Source of the DNA: Isoperla grammatica
Taxonomy: Eukaryota; Arthropoda; Insecta; Plecoptera; Perlodidae
Direction of reading: 5' to 3'
NCBI GenBank assembly: GCA_945910005.1
Contig: CAMDTW010000165.1
Coordinates: forward strand, 620,001-684,000
Length of the DNA stretch: 64,000 bases
Of this stretch, positions 49,590 to 61,000 are shown in pieces. The first letter of the stretch is position 1. The number at the start of each line of letters is the position of its first letter. The position numbers and the translations under genes were made by a program. The notes under the pieces were generated by a model. The model saw nothing but the letters and a program-made list of their open reading frames with translations. It had not been told where the DNA came from and ran no database searches.

Positions 49590-52500
49590 GGACACATGAG
49601 TTGTCCTCATATGTTGCATGTAGTTGTTCTCATGTAACTGACTTAGCGCAGGGTTTATCAAGTACAGTCACCGTCACAAGCGAGGAAACATGCGTTGTCT
49701 TCATATGTTGCATGTAGTGGCTCTCATGTCTCTGACTTAGCGCAGGGTTTATCACGTACAGTCACCGTCACAAGCGAGGAAGCATGCGTTGACTTCATAT
49801 GTTGCATGTAGTTGCTCTCATATCACTGACTTAGCGCAGGGTTTATCACGTACAGTCACCTTCACAAGCGAGGAAACATGCGTTGTCTTCATATGTTGCA
49901 TGTAGTTGCTCTCATGTCACTGACTTAGCGCAGGGTTTATAAAGTACAGTCACCGTCACAATAGAGAAAACATGCATTGTCTTCATATGTTGCATGTAGT
50001 TGCTCTCATGTCACTGACTTAGCGCAAGGTTTATCACGTACAGTTACCTTCACAAGCGAGGAAACATGCGTTGTCTTCATATGTTGCATGTAGTTGCTCT
50101 CATGTCACTGACTTAGCGCAGGCTTTATCAAGTACAGTCACCTTCACAAGCGAGGAAACATGCGTTGTCTTCATATGTTGCATGTAGTTGCTCTCATGTC
50201 ACTGACAAAGCGAAGGGTTTATCAAGTACAGTCACCTTCACAAGCGAGGAAACATGCGTTGTCTTCATATGTTGTATGTAGTTGCTCTCATGTCACTGAC
50301 TAAGGACAGGGTTTTTCAAGTACAGTCACCTTCACAAGCGAGGAAACATGCCTAGTCTTCATATGTTGTATGAAGTAGCTCTCATGTCACTGACTAAGTG
50401 CAGGGTTTATCAAGTACAGTCACCTTCACAAGCGAGGAAACATGCCTTGTCTTCATATGTTGCATGTAGTTGCTCTCATGTCACTGACTTAGCGCAGGGT
50501 TTATCACGTACAATCACCGTCACAAGCGTGGAAACATTTGTTGTCTTCATATGTTGCATGTAGTTGCTCTCATGTCACTGACTTAGCGCAGGGTTAATCA
50601 CGTACAGTCAACGTCACAAGCGAGGAAACATGCGTTGTCTTCATATGTTGCATGTAGTTGCTTACATGTCACTGACTTAGCGCAGGGTTTATCAAGTACA
50701 GTCACCGTCACAAGCGAGGAAACATGCGTTGTCCTAATATGTTGCATGTAGTTGCTGTCATGTCACTGACTTAGCGCAGGGTTTATCACGTACAGTCACC
50801 TTCACAAGCGAGGAAACATGCATTGCCTTCATATGTTGCATGTAGTTGCTCTCATGTCACTGACTTATCGCAGGGTTTATCAAGTACAGTCACCGTCACA
50901 AGCGAGGAAACTTGCGTTGTCTTCATATGTTGCATGTAGTTGCTCTCATGACACTGACTTAGCGCAGGGATTTTTCAAGTACAGTCACCTTCACAAGCGA
51001 GAAAACATGCGTTGTCTTCATATGTTGCATGTAGTTGCTCTCATGTCACTGACTTAGCGCAGGGTTTATCAAACACAGTCACCGTCACAATAGAGAAAAC
51101 ATGCGTTGTCTTCATATGTTGCATGTAGTTGCTCTCATGTCACTGACTTAGCGCAGGGTTTATCAAGTACAGTCACCGTCACAATAGAGAAAACATGCGT
51201 TGTTTTCATATGTTGCATGTAGTTGCTCTCATGTCACTGACTTAGCGCAGGGTTTATCAAGTACAGTCACCGTCACAAGCGAGGAAACATGCGTTGTCTT
51301 CATATGTTGCATGTAGTTGCTCTCATGTCACTGACTTAGCGCAGGGTTTATCACGTACAGTCACCGTCACAAGCGAGGAAACATGCGTTGTCTTCATATG
51401 TTGTATGTAGTTGCTTTAATGTCACTGACTTAGCGCAGGGTTTATCAAGTACAGTCACCGTCACAAGCGAGGAAACATGCGTTGTCTTCATATGTTGCAT
51501 GTAGTTGCTTTCATGTCACTGACTTAGCGCGGGGTTTATCACGTACAGTCACCTTAACAAGCGATGAAACATGCGTTGTCTTCATATGTTGCATGTAGTT
51601 GCTCTCATGTCACTGACTTAGCGCAGGGTTTATCACGTACGTTCACTGTCACAAGCGAGGAAACATGCGTTGTCCTGATATGTTGCATGTAGTTGCTCTC
51701 ATGTCACTGACTTAGCGCAGGGTTTATCAACACAGTCACCGTCACAAGCGAGAAAACATGCGTTGTCCTAATATGTTGCATGTAGTTGCTCTCTTGTCAC
51801 TGACTTAGCGCAGGGTTTATCAAGTACAGTCACCTTCACAAGCGAGGAAACATGCGTTGTCTTCATATGTTGCATGTAGTTGCTCTCATGTCACTGACAT
51901 AGCGCAGGGTTTATCAAGTACAGTCACCGTCACAAGCAAGGAAACATGCATTGTAATCATATGTTGCATGTAGTTGCTCTCATGTCACTGACTTAGCGCA
52001 AAGTTTATCAAGTACAGTCACCTTCACAAGCGAGGAAACATGCGTTGTGTTCATATGTTGCATGTAGTTGCTCTCATGTCACTGACTTAGCGCAGGGTTT
52101 ATCACGTACGTTCACTGTCACAAGCGAGGAAACATGCGTTGTCCTGATATGTTGCATGTAGTTGCTCTCATGTCACTGACTTAGCGCAGGGTTTATCAAC
52201 ACAGTCACCTTAACAAGCGAGGAAACATGCGTTGTCTTCATATGTTGCATGTAGATGCTCTAATGTCACTGACTTAGCGCAGGGTTTATCAAGTACAGTC
52301 ACCGTCACAAGCGAGGAAATATGCGTTGTCTTCATATGTTGCATGTTGTTGCTCTCAAGTCACTGACTTAGCGCAGGGTTTATCAAGTACAGTCACCTTC
52401 ACAAGCGAGGAAACATGCGTTGTCTTCATATGTTGCATGAAGTTGCTCTCATGTCACTGACTTAGCGCAGGGATTATCAAGTACAGTCACCTTCACAAGC

Positions 52501-53661
52501 GTGGAAACATGTTTTGTCTTCATATGTTGCATGTAGTTGCTCTCATGTCACTGACTTTGCGCAGGGTTTATCAAGTAGAGTCACCTTCACAAGCAAGGAA
52601 ACATGCGTTGTCTTCATATGTTGCATGTAGTTGCTTTCATGTCACTGACTTAGCGCAGGGTTAATCTCGTACAGTCACCTTTACAAGCGAGTAAACATGA
52701 GTTGTCCTCATATGTTGCATGTAGTTGTTCTCATGTAACTGACTTAGCGCAGGGTTTATCAAGTACAGTCACCGTCACAAGCGAGGAAACATGCGTTGTC
52801 TTCATATGTTGCATGTAGTGGCTCTCATGTCTCTGACTTAGCGCAGGGTTTATCACGTACAGTCACCGTCACAAGCGAGGAAGCATGCGTTGTCTTCATA
52901 TGTTGCATGTAGTTGCTCTCATATCACTGACTTAGCGCAGGGTTTATCACGTACAGTCACCTTCACAAGCGAGGAAACATGCGTTGTCTTCATATGTTGC
53001 ATGTAGTTGCTCTCATGTCACTGACTTAGCGCAGGGTTTATCAAGTACAGTCACCGTCACAATAGAGAAAACATGCATTGTCTTCATATGTTGCATGTAG
53101 TTGCTCTCATGTCACTGACTTAGCGCAAGGTTTATCACGTACAGTTACCTTCACAAGCGAGGAAACATGCGTTGTCTTCATATGTTGCATGTAGTTGCTC
53201 TCATGTCACTGACTTAGCGCAGGCTTTATCAAGTACAGTCACCTTCACAAGCGAGGAAACATGCGTTGTCTTCATATGTTGCATGTAGTTGCTCTCATGT
53301 CACTGACATAGCGAAGGGTTTATCAAGTACAGTCACCTTCACAAGCAAGGAAACATGCGTTGTCTTCATATGTTGTATGTAGTTGCTCTCATGTCACTGA
53401 CTAAGGACAGGGTTTTTCAAGTAAAGTCACCTTCACAAGTGAGGAAACATGCCTAGTCTTCATATGTTGTATGAAGTAGCTCTCATGTCACTGACTAAGT
53501 GCAGGGTTTATCAAGTACAGTCACCTTCACAAGCGAGGAAACATGCCTTGTCTTCATATGTTGCATGTAGTTGCTCTCATGTCACTGACTTAGCGCAGGG
53601 TTTATCACGTACAATCACCGTCACAAGCGTGGAAACATTTGTTGTCTTCATATGTTGCATG
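49590..53661 (+). repeat. 3,101-bp offset pair in right part
   Basis: About 49,590-50,560 and about 52,691-53,661 carry the same monomer series at an offset of 3,101 bp (50,348/53,449), close to 33 monomers. The series includes AAACATGAGTTG with GTTGTTCTCATGTAAC, GTGGCTCTCATGTCTC, GGAAGCATGCG, CTCATATCAC, GCGAAGGGTTT, CTAAGGACAGG and CCTAGTC. After 53,661 several monomers present near 50,600-50,940 are missing before the CATGACACTGAC monomer resumes. Confidence 0.7.
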
Positions 53662-55175
53662 TAGTTGCTCTCATGACACTGACTTAGCGCAGGGTTTTTT
53701 CAAGTACAGTCACCTTCACAAGCGAGAAAACATGCGTTGTCTTCATATGTTGCATGTAGTTGCTCTCATGTCACTGACTTAGCGCAGGGTTTATCAAACA
53801 CAGTCACCGTCACAATAGAGAAAACATGCGTTGTCTTCATATGTTGCATGTAGTTGCTCTCATGTCACTGACTTAGCGCAGGGTTTATCAAGTACAGTCA
53901 CCGTCACAATAGAGAAAACATGCGTTGTCTTCATATGTTGCATGTAGTTGCTCTCATGTCACTGACTTAGCGCAGGGTTTATCAAGTACAGTCACCGTCA
54001 CAAGCGAGGAAACATGCGTTGTCGTCATATGTTGCGTGTAGTTTCTCTCATGTCACTGACTTAGCGCAGGGTTTATCAAGTACAGTACCCGCACAAGCGA
54101 GGAAACATGCGTTGTCCTCATATGTTGCATGTAGTTGCTCTCATGTCACTGACTTAGCGCAGGGTTTATCAAGTACAAATCACCGTCACAATAGAGAAAA
54201 CATGCGTTGTCCTAATATGTTGCATGTAGTTGCTCTCATGTCACTGACTTAGCGCAGGGTTTATCAAGCACAGTCACCATCACAAGCGAGGAAACATGCG
54301 TTGTCTTCATAAGTTGCGTGTAGTTTCTCTCATGTAACTGACTTAGCGCAGGGTTTATCAAGTACACTCACCTTCACAAGCGAGGAAACATGCGTTGTCT
54401 TCATATGTTGCATGTAGTTGCTCTCATGTCACTGACATAGCGCAGGGTTTATCAAGTACAGTCACCGTCACAAGCGATGAAACATGCGTTGTCTTCATAT
54501 GTTGCATGTAGTTTCTCTCATGTCACTGACTTAGCGCAGGGTTTATCAAGTACACTCACCTTCACAAGCTAGGAAACAGGCGTTGTCTTCATATGTTGCA
54601 TGTAGTTGCTCTCATGTCACTGACTTTGCGCAGGGTTTATCAAGTACAGTCACCTTCACAAGCGAGGAAACATGCGTTGTCTTCATATGTTGCATGTAGT
54701 TGCTCTCATGTCACTGACTTAGCGCAGGGTTTATCAAGTACAGTCACCGTCACAAGCGAGGAAACATGCGTTGTCTTCATATGTTGCATGTAGTTGCTCT
54801 CATGTCACTGACTTAGCGCAGGGTTTTTTCAAGTACAGTCACCTTCACAAGCGAGGAAACATGCGTTGTCTTCATATGTTGCATGTAGTTGCTCTCATGT
54901 CACAGACATAGCGCAGGGTTTATCACGTACAGTCACCGTCACAAGCGAGGAAACATGCGTTGTCTTCATATGTTGCATGTAGTTGCTCTCATGTCACTGA
55001 CTTAGCGCAGGGTTTATCACGTACGTTCACCGTCACAAGCGAGGAAACTTGCGTTGTCCTGATATGTTGCATGTAGTTGCTCTCATGTCACTGACTTAGC
55101 GCAGGGTTTATCAACACAGTCACCGTCACAAGCGAGAAAACATGCGTTGTCCTAATATGTTGCATGTAGTTGCTC
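52261..55175 (+). repeat. 2,915-bp tandem duplication, first copy
   Basis: About 31 monomers repeated immediately downstream. Exact pairs at 2,915 bp are 53,449/56,364, 54,019/56,934 and 54,593/57,508. Shared rare changes include AAGTCACTG near 52,356/55,271, GTAGAGTCACC near 52,576/55,491, GTACCCGCACAAG near 54,086/57,001, CATAAGTTGCG near 54,308/57,223 and GAAACAGGCG near 54,573/57,488. Limits are approximate. Confidence 0.88.
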
Positions 55176-58090
55176 TCATGTCACTGACTTAGCGCAGGGT
55201 TTATCAAGTACAGTCACCGTCACAAGCGAGGAAATATGCGTTGTCTTCATATGTTGCATGTTGTTGCTCTCAAGTCACTGACTTAGCGCAGGGTTTATCA
55301 AGTACAGTCACCTTCACAAGCGAGGAAACATGCGTTGTCTTCATATGTTGCATGAAGTTGCTCTCATGTCACTGACTTAGCGCAGGGTTTATCAAGTACA
55401 GTCACCTTCACAAGCGTGGAAACATGTTTTGTCTTCATATGTTGCATGTAGTTGCTCTCATGTCACTGACTTTGCGCAGGGTTTATCAAGTAGAGTCACC
55501 TTCACAAGCAAGGAAACATGCGTTGTCTTCATATGTTGCATGTAGTTGCTTTCATGTCACTGACTTAGCGCAGGGTTAATCTCGTACAGTCACCTTTACA
55601 AGCGAGTAAACATGAGTTGTCCTCATATGTTGCATGTAGTTGTTCTCATGTAACTGACTTAGCGCAGGGTTTATCAAGTACAGTCACCGTCACAAGCGAG
55701 GAAACATGCGTTGTCTTCATATGTTGCATGTAGTGGCTCTCATGTCTCTGACTTAGCGCAGGGTTTATCACGTACAGTCACCGTCACAAGCGAGGAAGCA
55801 TGCGTTGTCTTCATATGTTGCATGTAGTTGCTCTCATATCACTGACTTAGCGCAGGGTTTATCACGTACAGTCACCTTCACAAGCGAGGAAACATGCGTT
55901 GTCTTCATATGTTGCATGTAGTTGCTCTCATGTCACTGACTTAGCGCAGGGTTTATCAAGTACAGTCACCGTCACAATAGAGAAAACATGCATTGTCTTC
56001 ATATGTTGCATGTAGTTGCTCTCATGTCACTGACTTAGCGCAAGGTTTATCACGTACAGTTACCTTCACAAGCGAGGAAACATGCGTTGTCTTCATATGT
56101 TGCATGTAGTTGCTCTCATGTCACTGACTTAGCGCAGGCTTTATCAAGTACAGTCACCTTCACAAGCGAGGAAACATGCGTTGTCTTCATATGTTGCATG
56201 TAGTTGCTCTCATGTCACTGACATAGCGAAGGGTTTATCAAGTACAGTCACCTTCACAAGCAAGGAAACATGCGTTGTCTTCATATGTTGTATGTAGTTG
56301 CTCTCATGTCACTGACTAAGGACAGGGTTTTTCAAGTACAGTCACCTTCACAAGTGAGGAAACATGCCTAGTCTTCATATGTTGTATGAAGAAGCTCTCA
56401 TGTCACTGACTAAGTGCAGGGTTTATCAAGTACAGTCACCTTCACAAGCGAGGAAACATGCCTTGTCTTCATATGTTGCATGTAGTTGCTCTCATGTCAC
56501 TGACTTAGCGCAGGGTTTATCACGTACAATCACCGTCACAAGCGTGGAAACATTTGTTGTCTTCATATGTTGCATGTAGTTGCTCTCATGACACTGACTT
56601 AGCGCAGGGTTTTTTCAAGTACAGTCACCTTCACAAGCGAGAAAACATGCGTTGTCTTCATATGTTGCATGTAGTTGCTCTCATGTCACTGACTTAGCGC
56701 AGGGTTTATCAAACACAGTCACCGTCACAATAGAGAAAACATGCGTTGTCTTCATATGTTGCATGTAGTTGCTCTCATGTCACTGACTTAGCGCAGGGTT
56801 TATCAAGTACAGTCACCGTCACAATAGAGAAAACATGCGTTGTCTTCATGTGTTGCATGTAGTTTCTCTCATGTCACTGACTTAGCGCAGGGTTTATCAA
56901 GTACAGTCACCGTCACAAGCGAGGAAACATGCGTTGTCGTCATATGTTGCGTGTAGTTTCTCTCATGTCACTGACTTAGCGCAGGGTTTATCAAGTACAG
57001 TACCCGCACAAGCGAGGAAACATGCGTTGTCCTCATATGTTGCATGTAGTTGCTCTCATGTCACTGACTTAGCGCAGGGTTTATCAAGTACAAATCACCG
57101 TCACAATAGAGAAAACATGCGTTGTCCTAATATGTTGCATGTAGTTGCTCTCATGTCACTGACTTAGCGCAGGGTTTATCAAGCACAGTCACCATCACAA
57201 GCGAGGAAACATGCGTTGTCTTCATAAGTTGCGTGTAGTTTCTCTCATATAACTGACTTAGCGCAGGGTTTATCAAGTACACTCACCTTCACAAGCGAGG
57301 AAACATGCGTTGTCTTCATATGTTGCATGTAGTTGCTCTCATGTCACTGACATAGCGCAGGGTTTATCAAGTACAGTCACCGTCACAAGCGATGAAACAT
57401 GCGTTGTCTTCATATGTTGCATGTAGTTTCTCTCATGTCACTGACTTAGCGCAGGGTTTATCAAGTACACTCACCTTCACAAGCTAGGAAACAGGCGTTG
57501 TCTTCATATGTTGCATGTAGTTGCTCTCATGTCACTGACTTTGCGCAGGGTTTATCAAGTACAGTCACCTTCACAAGCGAGGAAACATGCGTTGTCTTCA
57601 TATGTTGCATGTAGTTGCTCTCATGTCACTGACTTAGCGCAGGGTTTATCAAGTACAGTCACCGTCACAAGCGAGGAAACATGCGTTGTCTTCATATGTT
57701 GCATGTAGTTGCTCTCATGTCACTGACTTAGCGCAGGGTTTTTTCAAGTACAGTCACCTTCACAAGCGAGGAAACATGCGTTGTCTTCATATGTTGCATG
57801 TAGTTGCTCTCATGTCACTGACATAGCGCAGGGTTTATCACGTACAGTCACCGTCACAAGCGAGGAAACATGCGTTGTCTTCATATGTTGCATGTAGTTG
57901 CTCTCATGTCACTGACTTAGCGCAGGGTTTATCACGTACGTTCACCGTCACAAGCGAGGAAACTTGCGTTGTCCTGATATGTTGCATGTAGTTGCTCTCA
58001 TGTCACTGACTTAGCGCAGGGTTTATCAACACAGTCACCGTCACAAGCGAGAAAACATGCGTTGTCCTAATATGTTGCATGTAGTTGCTC
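55176..58090 (+). repeat. 2,915-bp tandem duplication, second copy
   Basis: Second copy of about 52,261-55,175. Visible differences are few: GGGTTTATC against GGGATTATC near 55,385, GAAGAAGCTC against GAAGTAGCTC near 56,390, and CATGTGTTGC with GTAGTTTCTC near 56,848. Past about 58,096 the sequence switches to a GAAATATGCGTTGTCCTC monomer with a different order. Confidence 0.88.
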
Positions 58091-61000
58091 TCATGTCACT
58101 GACTCAGCGCAGGGTTTATCAAGTACAGTCACCTTCACAAGCGAGGAAATATGCGTTGTCCTCATATGTTGCATGTAGTTGCTCTCATGCCATTGACATA
58201 GCGCAGGGTTTATCAAGTACAGTCACCTTCACAAGCGAGGAAACATGCGTTGCCATCATATGTTGCATGTAGTTGCTCTCATGTCACTGACTTAGCGCAA
58301 AGTTTATCAAGTACAGTCACCTTCACAAGCGAGGAAACATGCGTTGTGTTCATATGTTGCATGTAGTTGCCCTCATGTCACTGACTTAGCGCAGGGATTA
58401 TCACGTACAGTCACCGTCACAAGCGAGGAAACATGCGTTGTCCTAATATGTTTCATGTAGTTGCTCTCATGTCACTGACTTAGCGCAGGGTTTATCAAGT
58501 ACAGTCACCGTCACAAGCGAGGAAACATGCATTGTCTTCATATTATGTTGCATGTACTTGCTCTCATGTTACTGACTTAGCGCAGGGTTTATCACGTACA
58601 GTCACCGTCACAAGCGAGGAAACATGCGTTGTCTTCAAATGTTGCATGTAGTTGCTCTCATGTCAGTGACTTAGCGCAGGGTTTATCACGTACAGTCACC
58701 GTCACAAGCGAGGAAATATGCGTTGTCCTCATATGTTGCATGTAGTTGCTCTCATGCCATTGACATAGCGCAGGGTTTATCAAGTACAGTCACCTTCACA
58801 AGCGAGGAAACATGCGTTGCCATCATATGTTGCATGTAGTTGCTCTCATGTCACTGACTAAGCGCAGGGTTTATCACGTACAGTCACCTTCACAAGCGAG
58901 GAAACATGCGTTGTCTTCATATGTTGCATGTAGTTTCTCTCATGTCACTGACTTACCGCAGGGTTTATCAAGTACAGTCACCGTCACAAGCGAGGAAACA
59001 TGCGTTGTTTTCATATGTTGCATGTAGTTGCTCTCATGTCACTGACTTAGCGCAGGGTTTATCACGTACAGTCACCTTCACAAGCGAGGAAACATGCGTT
59101 GTCTTCATATGTTGCATGTAGTTGCTCTCATGTCACTGACTTAGCGCAGGGTTTATCACGTACAGTCACCTTCACAAGCGAGGAAACATGTGTTGTCTTC
59201 ATATGTTGCATTTAGTTGCTCTCATGTCACTGACTTAGCGCAGGGTTTATCACGTACAGTCACCGTCACAAGCGAGGAAGCATGCGTTGTCTTCATATGT
59301 TGCATGTAGTTGCTCTCATATCACTGACTTAGCGCAGGGTTTATCACGTACAGTCACCTTCACAAGCGAGGAAACATGCGTTGTCTTCATATGTTGCATG
59401 TAGTTGCTCTCATGTCACTGACTTAGCGCAGGGTTTATCAAGTACAGTCACCGTCACAATAGAGAAAACATGCATTGTCTTCATATGTTGCATGTAGTTG
59501 CTCTCATGTCACTGACTTAGCGCAAGGTTTATCACGTACAGTTACCTTCACAAGCGAGGAAACATGCGTTGTCTTCATATTTTGCATGTAGTTGCTCTCA
59601 TGTCACTGACTTAGCGCAGGCTTTATCAAGTACCGTCACCTTCACAAGCGAGGAAACATGCGTTGTCTTCATATGTTGCATGTAGTTGCTCTCATGTCAC
59701 TGACATAGCGAAGGGTTTATCAAGTACAGTCACCTTCACAAGCGAGGAAACATGCCTTGTCTTCATATGTTGCATGTAGTTGCTCTCATGTCACTGACTA
59801 AGCGCAGGGTTTATCACGTACAATCACCGTCACAAGCGTGGAAACATTTGTTGTCTTCATATGTTGCATGTAGTTGCTCTCATGTCACTGACTTAGCGCA
59901 GGGTTTATCACGTACAGTCACCGTCACAAGCGAGGAAACATGCGTTGTCTTCATATGTTGCATGTAGTTGCTTTCATGTCACTGACTTAGCGCAGGGTTA
60001 TCAAGTACAGTCACCGTCACAAGCGAGGAAACATGCGTTGTCCTAATATGTTGCATGTAGTTGCTGTCATGTCACTGACTTAGCGCAGGGTTTATCACGT
60101 ACAATCACCTTCACAAGCGAGGAAACATGCATTGCCTTCATATGTTGCATGTAGTTGCTCTCATGTCACTGACTTATCGCAGGGTTTATCAAGTACAGTC
60201 AAAGTCACAAGCGAGGAAACATGCGTTGTCTTCATATGTTGCATGTAGTTGCTCTCATGACACTGACTTAGCGCAGGGTTTTTTCAAGTACAGTCACCTT
60301 CACAAGCGAGAAAACATGCGTTGTCTTCATATGTTGTATGTAGTTGCTCTCATGTCACTGACTTAGCGCAGGGTTTATCAAGTACAGTCACCGTCACAAT
60401 AGAGAAAACATGCGTTGTAATTATATGTTGCATGTAGTTGCTCTCATGTCACTGACTTAGCGCAGGGTTTATCAAGTACAGTCACCGTCACAATAGAGAA
60501 AACATGCGTTGTCTTCATATGTTGCATGCAGTTGCTCTCATGTAACTGACTTAGCGCAGGGTTTATCAAGTACAGTCACCGTCGCAAGCGAGGAAACATG
60601 CGTTGTCCTCATATGTTGCATGTAGTTGATCTCATGTCACTGACTTAGCGCAGGGTTTATCAAGTACAAATCACCGTCACAATAGAGAAAACATGCGGTG
60701 TCCTAATATGTTGCATGTAGTTGCTCTCATATCACTGACTTAGCGCAGGGTTTATCAAGTACAGTCACCATCACAAGCGAGGAATCATGCGTTGTCTTCA
60801 TATGTTGCGTGTAGTTTCTCTCATGTCACTGACTTAGCGCAGGGTTTATCAAGTACACTCACCTTCACAAGCGAGGAAACATGCGTTGTCTTCATATGTT
60901 GCATGTAGTTGCTCTCATGTCACTGACTTTTCGCAGGGTTTATATAAGTACAGTCACCTTCACAAGCGAGGAAACATGCGTTGTCTTCATATGTTGCATG

